64,000 nucleotides of DNA, taken from the NCBI GenBank assembly GCA_963757565.1, contig CAVWSB010000002.1:304176-368175 (forward strand). Reading direction: 5' to 3'. Under the pieces are notes generated by a model. That model saw only the letters and a program-made list of their open reading frames with translations. It was not told the DNA's origin and ran no database searches. Source of the stretch: PALSA-894 sp963757565 (lineage in GTDB: Bacteria > Pseudomonadota > Alphaproteobacteria > Rhizobiales > Xanthobacteraceae). Both the position numbers and the translations under genes were made by a program. Positions 19,658-28,713 of this stretch are shown in pieces. Every line of letters begins with the position of its first letter. Within the stretch, counting starts at the first letter, position 1.

Positions 19658-20456
19658 GCCTGGCGGTTCGCAGTCGGTACCGCCCGAACACCCACAGACC
19701 GAGATTCCACGCCATGCAGATCGCGAGCGCGAGGCTCAAGGCTGCTGCGCGGCCGAGCGGCAGCGCGGCAAAATGCAACGCGATGATCGAGACGCCGAAA
19801 CCGATCAGGCCCCACTGACCGTTGGCGAGGAGCGCGGCGGTTGCCTTGCCGCCGATGCGCGGCATCAGAATCAGGATGAGGCTGGTGAACACGCCGGGGA
19901 AGAGCGCGAGCACGCCGCTGATCCGTGGGCCGACGATATTCGACAATGTCACAACGACGGCGACAATCGCTGCGACCAGCGCGGCACGCACCGGGACGTC
20001 ATACCAGCGCGCTGTGACCAGTGGCATTTTGGCGTGGCGAAAACGATGCACCAGCGGGAGGCACAGGCCGAACGCCACGATGTTGAACAGGACGCCGCCG
20101 GTGAGCGTCCAGGAGAACGCACTCACCGCGACGGCGAAACAGAACCACACCGCGATGCCGCCGCCGAGACTTGCCGCGAGCCCGCGCTGCTGCGCGAGAA
20201 ACACATAGACGAGGCACATCAGGATGGTGGCGCCGTTCATCGGCAGGCTCGCGACCGCGCTTTGCGTGATGAACGCATCGTCATGGTCGAGCGCGAGGAA
20301 CACGTAGGAGGGCCCGGCCGAAACCGGGAGCGTCGCGACCAGCGCGCCGATCGCGGGCCCGGAGCGCTCGGTGATCAGCGAGGCGGTGACAACGAACGCC
20401 GCCGCGCAGGCCATGCGCAGAACGAGCGAAAGAAGGAAGGCAAATTCGGGGGACAT
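19635..20456 (-). CDS. Multi-pass membrane protein, unknown
   Basis: A 273-residue integral membrane protein with about eight or nine hydrophobic segments spread over the full length, starting MSPEFAFLLSLVLRMA. Small-residue-rich helices (GPAIGALVATLPVSAGPSYV) and a polar loop with HRFRHAKMPL suggest a transporter-like or permease-like fold, but no named family is recognised. It converges with mutS (23-base overlap). A palindromic repeat separates it from the OsmC gene upstream, so co-transcription is possible but not shown. Confidence 0.75.
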   Translation of the reverse strand: MSPEFAFLLSLVLRMACAAAFVVTASLITERSGPAIGALVATLPVSAGPSYVFLALDHDDAFITQSAVASLPMNGATILMCLVYVFLAQQRGLAASLGGGIAVWFCFAVAVSAFSWTLTGGVLFNIVAFGLCLPLVHRFRHAKMPLVTARWYDVPVRAALVAAIVAVVVTLSNIVGPRISGVLALFPGVFTSLILILMPRIGGKATAALLANGQWGLIGFGVSIIALHFAALPLGRAAALSLALAICMAWNLGLWVFGRYRLRTARLRVSSTP

Positions 20457-20464
20457 GTTCAGTT

Positions 20465-20576
20465 TGTCATCCTGAGGTGGCCGCCGGAGGCGGCCCTCGA
20501 AGGATGGCCAGGAGCACCGTCGCCCTTCGAGGCTCGCCGCGCGTGCGGCTCGAACCTCAGGGTGACGGCATCGCTC
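20465..20576. repeat. Intergenic palindromic repeat
   Basis: Starts with TCATCCTGAGGT and ends with ACCTCAGGGTGA, an imperfect inverted repeat of 12 bases. Inside are GGCCGCC/GGCGGCC and two CCTTCGA-type arms. The form matches short Rhizobiales interspersed palindromes. Confidence 0.7.
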
Positions 20577-21084
20577 ACACCCTTTGCAGCTTTACCTCGA
20601 CCGGCGGGCCTTGCTTGATGGTTTGATACACCACGCAATAGCGCTCGGTGAGCTTGAGCAGCTGATCAAGTTTCTCCTGCGGCGCGTCGGTTTCGACATC
20701 GAAGGTCAGGCGGATCTGCGCGAAGCCGACCGGCGCGTCCTTCGCGACGCCGAGCGTGCCGCGGAAATCGAGATCGCCTTCGGCCGAGACGTGCCCCGCC
20801 TTCAGCGGAATATCGAGCGCAGTCGAGACGGCCTTCAGCGTCACGCCCGCGCAGGCGACCAAGGCCTCGAGCAGCATATCGCCGGAGCACAATTCCATAC
20901 CGGAGCCGCCGGTCGCCGGATGCAGGCCCGCGACGGCGAGCGCCTTTCCGGTCTCCACCTTGCAGGCGATGTTCTGATCGTCGATCGCGCCCTTGGCTTT
21001 GAGCGTGATCATTGCGGCGCCGGGATCGCCCTTATAGCGCTCCTTGATCGGCGCCTGCATCGCGCGCAGTGCGGTAGCGTCCAT
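20575..21084 (-). CDS. OsmC family protein
   Basis: A 169-residue OsmC/Ohr-fold protein. The two redox-active cysteines expected of peroxide-reducing members are present, one in LVACAGVTLKAV and one in TERYCVVYQTI. The family reduces organic or fatty-acid hydroperoxides with thiol donors. It lies just downstream of the alcohol dehydrogenase on the same strand (24-base gap), so the two may form one operon, which would fit aldehyde or peroxide detoxification. Confidence 0.88.
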   Translation of the reverse strand: MDATALRAMQAPIKERYKGDPGAAMITLKAKGAIDDQNIACKVETGKALAVAGLHPATGGSGMELCSGDMLLEALVACAGVTLKAVSTALDIPLKAGHVSAEGDLDFRGTLGVAKDAPVGFAQIRLTFDVETDAPQEKLDQLLKLTERYCVVYQTIKQGPPVEVKLQRV

Positions 21085-21108
21085 GTCGTTCTCCTTATGC
21101 GCAGATAC

Positions 21109-22172
21109 TTATGCCGCCGGCGTCAGAACCACACGGCCGACAATTTTTCCGGCGCGCAGATCGTTCAGCGTCGCGTTCACCTCGTCGAGCGGGCGGGTCT
21201 TCATCGGCACCGGCGGCATGCCGGTACGCTTCACGAGATCGAGCAACTCGGCCATGTCGGTCTGGCTACCGACGTAAGAGCCGCGCAGCGTGATCGCGCG
21301 CAGCGGGATCGTCGGCGTCGACATCGTGATGTCACCGCCGAACAGGCCGACAACCACGACAGTCCCGCCCTTGATGGTCGAATTCATCGCGAGATTGACC
21401 GTCGGCCCCGAGCCGACAAAGTCGACGGTCGCCCATGCGCCACCGCCGGTCGCCTTCTGGATTTGCGCGACCGCATCCGCGGCGCCGCCGTCGACCGCTT
21501 TCGTCGCGCCGGCCTTCAAGGCCGCGTCGCGCTTTCCGGCGTCGATGTCGACGATGACGATGTCCTTCGCGCCCATCTTCTTCGCGAGCGTGACGCCCAT
21601 CAATCCCACGCCGCCGGCGCCGATGATGACGACGGCTTCGTCCTTCAGCGTGCTCTCGACTTTTTTCAGCGCGCTGTAAGCGGTGACGCCGGAGCAAGCG
21701 AGCGGTGCGGCAACCTCCGGCTTGAGATCGCCGATGTCGAACAGGTGGCGATGGCTCGGCACCAGCATATGCGTCGCGTAGCCGCCTTGTGCGAACACGC
21801 CGACATTCTGCGGCTTGAGGCAGAGGTTCTCCTCGCCGCGCAGGCAAACCTTGCAGGTGCCGCAGCCCATCCAGGGATTGACCAGGCGCACGTCACCGAC
21901 TTTCACGCCCTTTGCGTCCGGCCCGAATGCGACGACTTCGCCGACATTCTCATGACCCATCGTGAGCGGCAGCTTGATGCCGCGATCGACGAGCATCATC
22001 TTCTTGCCGCCGCCCATGTCGTAGTAGCCATCCCAGATGTGCAGGTCGGAGTGGCATACGCCCGCGGCGAGCTGCTTATCAGCACCTGCGTGCCGGTCGG
22101 CGTCGGCGCCTCGGCCTCGTTCATCTGCAGCGGCGCGCCGCACTGGCAGACCTGAAAGCTGCGCATTTTCAT
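21109..22172 (-). CDS. Zinc-dependent alcohol dehydrogenase (one frameshift near 22078)
   Basis: Medium-chain NAD(P)-dependent alcohol dehydrogenase. Catalytic zinc ligands are in GVCHSDLHIW and MGHENVGEV; the structural zinc lobe has four cysteines in GCGTCKVCLRGEENLC; the Rossmann motif is GAGGVGLMG. The real start is the ATG at 22172 (MKMRSFQVCQCGAPLQMNE), with GGAGG upstream. The first 31 codons are in another frame: inserting one base near 22078 joins TGTQVLI to KQLAAGVCHSD and gives 354 residues. Unlike most breaks in this window, this one is a missing base. Confidence 0.9.
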
Positions 22173-22195
22173 GGGCGATCCTCCCCGCTATTCTT

Positions 22196-22360
22196 GTCGT
22201 CCCGGGCGAGCGAAGCGAGACCCGGGACCCATAACCACTGGGCTATGGAATAGGCACTGTCGGGGTCATATCGCAAGGGCTGCGGATATGGGTCCCGGGT
22301 CGGCCCATAGCGCGTCGCAGACGCGCGTGAACGCGCTTATGGGCCGTCCGGGATGACGAC
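22196..22360. repeat. Intergenic palindromic repeat
   Basis: Begins GTCGTCCCGG and ends CCGGGATGACGA, with internal copies GACCCGGGACCCA and TGGGTCCCGGGTC in inverted orientation and further GGCCCATA/TATGGGCC-like arms. It lies between the alcohol dehydrogenase start and the ABC ATPase stop. Confidence 0.75.
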
Positions 22361-22364
22361 CGAG

Positions 22365-23159
22365 CTACCACCACATCGCAGCGCCGTGCTCGGATTTCGT
22401 CTCGCCGTCGTCGGTCGTGATCTTGCGGTCGAGCGAACGGTCGAGCGCCGCCATCACGCGGCGCTTCGCGAAGTCGTATGCAGCCGACTGGCGGTCGCGC
22501 GGGCGCGGCAGATCGATGTCGATCTCGGCGAAAATGCGCCCCGGTGCAGGGCGCATCACCATGACGCGGTCGGCGAGCACGATCGCCTCGTCGACATCGT
22601 GCGTCACGATAACCAGCGTGGGGCGGGTGTCGGCCCACAGATCGAGCAGATGATCCTGCAGGTCGACGCGCGTGAATGCGTCGAGCGCCGAGAAGGGCTC
22701 GTCGAGCAGCAGCACCTCGGGCCGCATCACCAGCGCGCGCGCGAGCGCAACGCGCTGCGCCTGTCCGCCGGAGAGTTCGCGCGGCCACACGTTCGCTTTC
22801 TCGGCAAGACCGACGCGATCGAGCTGGCGGGCGACGCGTTCGGCACGTTCGGCCTTCGGCCGACCCGCAAGACCGAACCCGACATTGCCCGAGACGGTGA
22901 GCCACGGCAGCAGCCGCGGCTCCTGGAACACGATGCCGATCTTCTCATGAGGCGACACGATCGCGTTGCCGTCGAGCGCGACGTTGCCTTGTGTCGGATT
23001 ATCGAGACCGGACACGAGGCGCAACAGCGTGGACTTGCCGCAGCCGGAGCCACCGACCACCGCGACGATCTCGCCGGGCTTCACGTCCAGTGTGATGCCA
23101 TCGAGTGCGCGAACCGCGTTGTCATATGTCTTGCCGACGTGCGCGATGGATAGCATCAC
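22365..23159 (-). CDS. ABC transporter ATPase, sulfonate/nitrate/taurine type (SsuB-like)
   Basis: A 264-residue ATPase with Walker A GGSGCGKSTLLRL, Q-loop VFQEPRLLPW, signature LSGGQAQRVALARAL, Walker B VLLLDEPFSALDAF and the switch histidine in VIVTHDVDEA. The QEPRLLPW form is typical of the SsuB/TauB/NrtD group. It energises the permease encoded just upstream (about 90 bases, filled by a palindromic repeat) with the binding protein beyond it. Confidence 0.92.
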   Translation of the reverse strand: MMLSIAHVGKTYDNAVRALDGITLDVKPGEIVAVVGGSGCGKSTLLRLVSGLDNPTQGNVALDGNAIVSPHEKIGIVFQEPRLLPWLTVSGNVGFGLAGRPKAERAERVARQLDRVGLAEKANVWPRELSGGQAQRVALARALVMRPEVLLLDEPFSALDAFTRVDLQDHLLDLWADTRPTLVIVTHDVDEAIVLADRVMVMRPAPGRIFAEIDIDLPRPRDRQSAAYDFAKRRVMAALDRSLDRKITTDDGETKSEHGAAMWW

Positions 23160-23162
23160 GTT

Positions 23163-23242
23163 CTCCGCTCATTCCTGCGCAAGCGGGAATCCAGCTCTTC
23201 TTTTTCCTGGCTCAGGGTCCCCGCAGTCGCGGGGACGAGCGG
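23163..23242. repeat. Palindromic repeat, family A copy 1
   Basis: An ~80-base element bounded by CCGCTC and GAGCGG. It is the reverse complement of the element at 24106-24176, sharing CGTCCCCGCGA, GCGGGGACCC and a CTGGAT-CCCGCTT core. It fills the gap between permease and ATPase genes. Confidence 0.8.
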
Positions 23243-23249
23243 AAAATCT

Positions 23250-24080
23250 CTAACTGCGCGCATATCGGTCTTCCCATCGCAGGAACGGCGCGGCCGCGAG
23301 GCTGAGCAGCCAGTCGGTGGTCTTGCCGATCACGGCAAACACCACGATGGCGGCGACGATCTGTGCCGGCTTGCCGAGCTGCTGTCCGTCGACCAGCAGA
23401 TACCCAAGGCCTTCTGACGCGCCGAGCAGTTCGGCCGCGACCACGAACATCCAGCCGAGGCCGAGGCCCTGGCGCAGCGCGATGACATAGGCCGGCAGCA
23501 CGGCGGGCAGAAGGATGCGCCGCACCATCTGCGTGCCCGACAAGCGGAAGACGCGGCCGACCTCGACGATCTTGCGATCGACAGAGAGCACCGCGCCCAT
23601 CACGCCGAGATAGACCGGAAAGAACACGCCGACCGCGATCAGCGTGATCTTCGAAGATTCAAAAATGCCGAGCCAGAGGATGAACAGCGGCACCCAGGCG
23701 ATCGACGGAATGGAGCGCAGCGCCTGTAAGGTCGGATCGAGCAGGCGGCGTGACAACGCCGAGTAGCCGGTGAGCGCGCCGAGAAGCGTGCCGGCCGCGA
23801 CGCCGAATGCGAACCCGGCCGCAACGCGCCCGACCGTCACGGCGACATGGCGCTGCAACTCGCCGGTGCTGGCCAGTTCCACCAGCGTCGCCCAGATGCG
23901 CGAGGGCGGCGGAACCAGGCGTCCGTCCGAAAGGCCCATGCGCACGGCGATTTCCCAGAGGAACGCGAGCCCGACCGGCAGCGCGAGGCCGAGGACCGGG
24001 CGCGCATAGCGCGCGAGCGGGCGCGGCTGTCGGTCCGCTGCGAGGGCGGGTTCGGCGATGCTCATGGAGAAAAGAGACAT
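23250..24080 (-). CDS. ABC transporter permease (SsuC-like)
   Basis: A 276-residue permease with about six membrane segments and the BPD_transp_1 coupling loop EVGRVFRLSGTQMVRRILLPAVLPAYV. The RILLPAVLPAYVIALRQG pattern is characteristic of sulfonate/nitrate/taurine permeases. Two start codons are possible (24080 MSLFSMSIAE, or 24065). It works with the adjacent ATPase and periplasmic binding protein to import an oxidised sulfur or nitrogen compound. Confidence 0.92.
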   Translation of the reverse strand: MSLFSMSIAEPALAADRQPRPLARYARPVLGLALPVGLAFLWEIAVRMGLSDGRLVPPPSRIWATLVELASTGELQRHVAVTVGRVAAGFAFGVAAGTLLGALTGYSALSRRLLDPTLQALRSIPSIAWVPLFILWLGIFESSKITLIAVGVFFPVYLGVMGAVLSVDRKIVEVGRVFRLSGTQMVRRILLPAVLPAYVIALRQGLGLGWMFVVAAELLGASEGLGYLLVDGQQLGKPAQIVAAIVVFAVIGKTTDWLLSLAAAPFLRWEDRYARS

Positions 24081-24105
24081 GGGGTGCGAGCGAAAATCAA
24101 CTCAT

Positions 24106-24176
24106 CCGCTCGTCCCCGCGAAAGCGGGGACCCAGTGCTTGGCCCTGGATGCCCGCTTTCGCGGGCATGAGCGGAG
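24106..24176. repeat. Palindromic repeat, family A copy 2
   Basis: Element from CCGCTCGTCCCCGCGAAAG to GCGGGCATGAGCGGAG, with two hairpins (CCCCGC/GCGGGG and GCCCGC/GCGGGC) joined by CTGGAT. Same family as 23163-23242 (inverted) and the shorter copy at 32397-32428. Confidence 0.85.
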
Positions 24177-24187
24177 AGTGATGTGAA

Positions 24188-25162
24188 CTAGTTCGTCACC
24201 GCGACCCACTTGTCGTCGACCAGATCGTCGAGCGCCTTCTTTACATCGACGTCGGCCTTGATCACGCCCGCCTTCTGCAATGCGATGCCGGCCTGCAGGA
24301 TCGAGTCACGCTGCTCGGCGCCGATCTTGTTGTATGTGATGGTGGTGCGTTCCTTGAGCTGCTTGTCGGCGATCGCGTCGGAGAGTTTGGTCGCCGCCTG
24401 GAAGGCGTGTTTCTCTTCGTCGTAGTTGGCGAGCGAATACTTGCGCGCCTCCTCGTAGACGGCGAGTACGCGCTTCGTGAGTTCAGGCTGCTCCTTGAGG
24501 AATTCCTCGCGCACATTGAGGATGCCCCAGGTGTTCGCCGCCTTGTTGCGATAGAACAGCTTCGCGCCATCGTCGATCTCGGCCTGCGCCATCATCGGAT
24601 CGAGCCCCGCCCAGGCATCGACATCACCGCGGATCAGCGCGGTCTTGCCATCGGGATGCTGCAGCAGCACCGGCGTGATGTCCTTCTCGGTCAGCCCGAC
24701 CGACTGCAGCGCGCGCACCAGGAAGATGTGCGGATCGGTGCCGCGCGTCACCGCGACACGCTTGCCCTTGAGGTCCTCGATCTTCGCAATCTTCGAATTC
24801 TTGGTGGTGACCAGCGCGGTCCATTCGGGCTGCGAGTAGACGTAGATCGCCTTGATCGGATTGCCGTTGATCTTGGCGAGCAGCGCGGCCGAGCCAGCGG
24901 TCGAGCCGAAGTCGATCGAGCCGGCGTTCAAAAATTCCAGCGCCTTATTCGAGCCGAGCGTCTGCACCCAGCGGATCGTGATGCCGTCCTTGGCGAACTC
25001 CTTCTCGAGCAGGCCCTTTTCCTTGAGCACCATCGAGACCGGATTGTAGGTCGCCCAGTCGATGCGGATTTCCTTCGGCTTGTCGGCCGCGAGCAGCGCC
25101 GTTGGCAGCAGGCCAACAAACAACGCCGAGGCAAGAAGGGCGCGTCGCGAAAGGAACGTCAT
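24188..25162 (-). CDS. Aliphatic sulfonate-type ABC transporter substrate-binding protein
   Basis: A 324-residue periplasmic binding protein with an N-terminal export signal containing a twin arginine (SRRALLASALFVGLL). The mature part shows the SsuA/NMT1-like pattern: DWATYNPVSMVLKEKGLL, GSIDFGSTAGSAALLAKING, LKGKRVAVTRGTDPH and GDVDAWAGLDP. The ligand is probably an alkanesulfonate, by similarity only; taurine or nitrate cannot be excluded. It leads the transporter operon, with a palindromic repeat separating it from the permease gene. Confidence 0.9.
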   Translation of the reverse strand: MTFLSRRALLASALFVGLLPTALLAADKPKEIRIDWATYNPVSMVLKEKGLLEKEFAKDGITIRWVQTLGSNKALEFLNAGSIDFGSTAGSAALLAKINGNPIKAIYVYSQPEWTALVTTKNSKIAKIEDLKGKRVAVTRGTDPHIFLVRALQSVGLTEKDITPVLLQHPDGKTALIRGDVDAWAGLDPMMAQAEIDDGAKLFYRNKAANTWGILNVREEFLKEQPELTKRVLAVYEEARKYSLANYDEEKHAFQAATKLSDAIADKQLKERTTITYNKIGAEQRDSILQAGIALQKAGVIKADVDVKKALDDLVDDKWVAVTN

Positions 25163-25489
25163 GGAAGTCCTCCATTGGTTTGCGGCGAAGCCGCTGTTGA
25201 TGGAGGCGGGGAGTGGCCCGCCGTTCAGCTTGGCTTGGGCGGGGCCCGCGCTTTAGCTGCATTTGTTAAGCGCCCGCAAGCTGATCGCTCAAATCGGCGC
25301 TATGTTTATCCTACGACGGCGCACTAATCGGCGTCAACGGGAAGGAAATATGCAGTTAATCGCGCCAGCTAAGAATAATATTCTTCTGCACACGATCGTC
25401 CGGGACGGATTTCAGTGTCCTCGCCATCGGGGATAGGGGCGGCGGCGTGACGTGACACCTGCGCGCCGCTCCGCTATCCGGATTGTTTA
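25163..25489. other. Divergent intergenic region between transporter operon and glnD
   Basis: About 330 bases holding promoters for the transporter operon (minus) and glnD (plus). G+C-rich inverted segments lie near 25195-25250 and AT-rich patches near 25360-25380. No specific operator or riboswitch was recognised. Confidence 0.35.
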
Positions 25490-28270
25490 ATGCTCTCCCC
25501 CGCAGACAAGCCGCAACCCGCCCTGATCGATACCGATCAGGTCGCGGCCGATCTGGCACGCCTTGCCGCCGAATACGCCGGCCGCGAGCGTGAAATGCGC
25601 ACCGCCGTCGCGCAACGGCTGAAGACCGCACTCGCCGAGGGACGCCGCGCCGCCGAGCAGATGCTGCTGAAGGACCGCCATGGCCGCGCCTGCGCTGAGC
25701 GGCTGTGCCTCATGCAGGATGAGATCATCCGCATGCTCTACGACCTGACCGCGCGTCTCTATCATTCGGCGACGCCCTCGGACTCCGAGCACATGGCGGT
25801 GGTGGCGACCGGCGGCTACGGCCGTGGACTGCTTGCGCCCGGCTCCGACATCGATCTGTTGTTTCTGCTGCCCTACAAGCAGACCGCGTGGGGCGAGTCC
25901 GTCGCCGAAGGCATCCTCTATTGCCTGTGGGACATGGGGCTGAAGGTCGGCCACGCGACGCGCTCGGTCGACGAGTGCATCCGCCAGGCGAAGGCGGACA
26001 TGACGATCCGCACCGCGCTGCTGGAGGCGCGCTACCTGCTCGGCGATCGTGCGCTCTACGACGAGTTCGTCACGCGTTTCGACAAGGACATCGTCCGCAA
26101 CACCGGCCCGCAGTTCGTCACCGCCAAGCTTGCCGAGCGCGAGGAACGGCTGCGCCGCGCCGGCCAGTCGCGCTATCTGGTCGAACCGAACGTCAAGGAC
26201 GGCAAGGGCGGCCTGCGTGACCTGCACACGCTGTTCTGGATCGCCAAATATGTCTACCGCGTGCACGGCACCGAGGAATTGATCCAGCACGGCGTCTTCA
26301 ACCGCGCCGAATTCAACACCTTCCGCAGCGCCGAGGATTTCCTCTGGGCGGTGCGTTGCCACATGCATTTCGTCACCGGGCGCGCGGAGGAACGGCTGTC
26401 GTTCGACATCCAGCGCGAGATCGCGGTGCGGCTCGGTTACACCGCGCATCCGGGCATGCGCGACGTCGAACGCTTCATGAAGCACTATTTCCTGGTCGCC
26501 AAGGATGTCGGCGATCTGACCGCGATCCTGTGCGCCGCGCTGGAGGAGCGCGAGGCAAAGCCGACGCCGGTGCTCGACCGCGTGATGGCGCGCTTCAAGC
26601 CGAAACCTCGTCGTGTGACGCTCAACTCCGATGATTTCGTCGCCGATCGCAACCGCATCAACATTGCGGATGCCGACGCCTTCAAGCGCGATCCGGTCAA
26701 CCTCATTCGTATCTTCCGCCTCGCGCAGAAGCACAATCTTGCCTTCCATCCCGCCGCGATGCATGCGGCGGCGCGTTCGCTCAAGCTGATCGATCAGAAG
26801 CTGCGCGATGACAAGACAGCGAACAAGGTGTTCCTCGAAATCCTGACCAGCGAAGGCGCCGAGGTGGTGTTGCGCCGGATGAACGAGGCCGGCGTGCTGG
26901 GGCGCTTCGTTCGCGCGTTCGGTCGCATCGTCGCGATGATGCAGTTCAACATGTATCACCACTATACGGTGGACGAGCACCTGTTGCGCTGCATCGGGAT
27001 CCTCGCCGACATCGAGGCGGGCGGCAACGACGAGTTCGCGCTCGCGAGCGATCTGATGCGCTCGATCCAGAAGCCGCATCGCGCGCTTCTCTATGTTGCG
27101 ATGTTCCTTCACGATATCGCGAAAGGACGCGTCGAGGATCATTCGATCGCGGGCGCACGCGTGGCGCGCCGTTTCTGTCCGCGGCTCGGATTATCGAGCG
27201 CCGAGACCGACACGGTCGCCTGGCTGATCGAGCAGCATCTCGTGATGTCGAGCATCGCGCAGTCGCGCGATCTTTCCGACCGCAAGACGATCGAGAACTT
27301 CGCCGCGGTGGTGCAGTCGCTCGAGCGCATGAAGCTGTTGCTGATCCTCACCACGGCCGACATCCGCGCGGTCGGGCCCGGCGTGTGGAATTCATGGAAG
27401 GCGCAGTTGCTGCGCACGCTTTACTACGAGACCGAGCCGGTGCTGACCGGGGGCTTCTCGGAGGTGAACCGGCAGAAGCGCGTCGCGGTTGCGCAGGGGG
27501 AATTCCGCCACGCGATGAAAGAGTGGAGCGCGGAGGATCTCGATTCCTACATTGCGCGCCACTACCCGGCCTACTGGCTGAAGGTGGACCTGCCGCACAA
27601 GGTGAGCCACGCGAACTTCCTGCGCTCGGCGCATTCCGCCGGCAAGATGGTCGCGACCGGAGTCGGCTTCGACACAACGCGCGGCGTGACCGAACTGACC
27701 GTACAGGCGCCGGATCATCCGCGCCTCCTCTCGGTGATCGCGGGCGCGTGCGCGGCGGCGGGCGCCAACATCGTGGACGCGCAGATCTTCACCACGACCG
27801 ACGGGCTTGCACTCGACACCATCGCGGTGTCGCGCGAATTCGATCACAACGAGGACGAAGCGCGCCGCGCGGTGCGGATTGCGGACTCGATCGAGCGCGC
27901 ATTGCGCGGCGAGTTGCGGCTGCCCGATGTGATGGCGAAACGCGGCGCCCGCAAGGGCCGCATCAAGGCCTTCGCGATCGAGCCCGACGTGCTGATCAAT
28001 AATCAGTGGTCGAACCGTTACACGGTCGTGGAGGTCACTGGGCTCGACCGGCCGGGCCTCCTTTACGAGCTGACCACGACGATCTCGAAGCTTTCACTCA
28101 ACATCGCCTCGGCGCATGTCGCGACCTTCGGCGAGCGGGTGGTGGACGTGTTCTACGTCACCGACCTGCTCGGCGCGCAGATCACCTCACCGTCGCGGCA
28201 GGCGGCGATCAAGCGCGCGTTGCTTCCGCTGTTCGCGGAAGACGAGCGCAAGACCGCAAAGGCGAGCTAG
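25490..28270 (+). CDS. glnD: [Protein-PII] uridylyltransferase/uridylyl-removing enzyme
   Basis: Bifunctional nitrogen sensor that adds UMP to PII proteins when glutamine is low and removes it when high. The 926 residues contain the nucleotidyltransferase motif GGYGRGLLAPGSDID (108-122), the UR domain segment NVKDGKGGLRDLHTLFW, an HD hydrolase domain (HHYTVDEH near 488 and FLHDIAKG near 539) and two C-terminal ACT domains (from about 735 and 845) that bind glutamine. The frame is intact and of normal length. Proximity to mutS and the malic enzyme is usual in Rhizobiales. Confidence 0.97.
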   Translation: MLSPADKPQPALIDTDQVAADLARLAAEYAGREREMRTAVAQRLKTALAEGRRAAEQMLLKDRHGRACAERLCLMQDEIIRMLYDLTARLYHSATPSDSEHMAVVATGGYGRGLLAPGSDIDLLFLLPYKQTAWGESVAEGILYCLWDMGLKVGHATRSVDECIRQAKADMTIRTALLEARYLLGDRALYDEFVTRFDKDIVRNTGPQFVTAKLAEREERLRRAGQSRYLVEPNVKDGKGGLRDLHTLFWIAKYVYRVHGTEELIQHGVFNRAEFNTFRSAEDFLWAVRCHMHFVTGRAEERLSFDIQREIAVRLGYTAHPGMRDVERFMKHYFLVAKDVGDLTAILCAALEEREAKPTPVLDRVMARFKPKPRRVTLNSDDFVADRNRINIADADAFKRDPVNLIRIFRLAQKHNLAFHPAAMHAAARSLKLIDQKLRDDKTANKVFLEILTSEGAEVVLRRMNEAGVLGRFVRAFGRIVAMMQFNMYHHYTVDEHLLRCIGILADIEAGGNDEFALASDLMRSIQKPHRALLYVAMFLHDIAKGRVEDHSIAGARVARRFCPRLGLSSAETDTVAWLIEQHLVMSSIAQSRDLSDRKTIENFAAVVQSLERMKLLLILTTADIRAVGPGVWNSWKAQLLRTLYYETEPVLTGGFSEVNRQKRVAVAQGEFRHAMKEWSAEDLDSYIARHYPAYWLKVDLPHKVSHANFLRSAHSAGKMVATGVGFDTTRGVTELTVQAPDHPRLLSVIAGACAAAGANIVDAQIFTTTDGLALDTIAVSREFDHNEDEARRAVRIADSIERALRGELRLPDVMAKRGARKGRIKAFAIEPDVLINNQWSNRYTVVEVTGLDRPGLLYELTTTISKLSLNIASAHVATFGERVVDVFYVTDLLGAQITSPSRQAAIKRALLPLFAEDERKTAKAS

Positions 28271-28276
28271 CTGAAA

Positions 28277-28483
28277 TCAGTTCGTGCGCGGTGACAGCGT
28301 CACTTCGAGCGGCACGAAGATCTGGTGCAGCGCGTCGTAGACGAAATGCGGACCTGCGTTGTCCGGGGTCATCTGCACCGCGACGGCGCGGTGACGATGA
28401 TGCCGCTTCGACTTTGCCGATGCGATCGACGGCAGGGTTGCGACGAAAGCCGCCGCGATAATCAGTGCAAATGTTCCGCGCAT
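28277..28483 (-). CDS. Small secreted protein, unknown
   Basis: A 68-residue protein starting MRGTFALIIAAAFVATL with a signal peptide cleaved after ASA. The mature part is basic at its start (KSKRHHRHR) and ends with FVYDALHQIFVPLEVTL. No family is recognised. It converges with glnD, six bases after the glnD stop. The ATG at 28483 is chosen because the signal peptide begins there. Confidence 0.7.
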   Translation of the reverse strand: MRGTFALIIAAAFVATLPSIASAKSKRHHRHRAVAVQMTPDNAGPHFVYDALHQIFVPLEVTLSPRTN

Positions 28484-28633
28484 CTCAGGTCCCTCATGAC
28501 ACATTACCAGCCAGGCCCCTGGCGTCGCTATAAAGCAGGAAATCCCCACCCTGTCACGATTGATTAACCAAGATCGTAAACGCTGTGGCGGATGCGCAAC
28601 GCGCTCGTTTCCAGCGAGTGCGCGCGCCAATAC

Positions 28634-28648
28634 TTAACCGCGCATTAA
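28634..28648. promoter_or_regulatory. CtrA-type site TTAA-N7-TTAA upstream of penicillin-binding protein
   Basis: TTAACCGCGCATTAA, two TTAA half-sites at the exact 7-base spacing bound by the cell-cycle regulator CtrA in alphaproteobacteria. It lies 66 bases before the ATG of the penicillin-binding protein gene at 28714. The motif is seen; binding is inferred. Confidence 0.55.
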
Positions 28649-28713
28649 ATGGCGCCCTCTAGCGTGCCGGTGAGGGCAGTCTTCGCGTATCGAAGACGAG
28701 TGGCGGGACGGGC

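Noticed and set aside
25487..27142. A 551-codon open frame antisense to glnD
   Set aside because: No domain or start signal; it lies wholly within the intact and well-conserved glnD gene.
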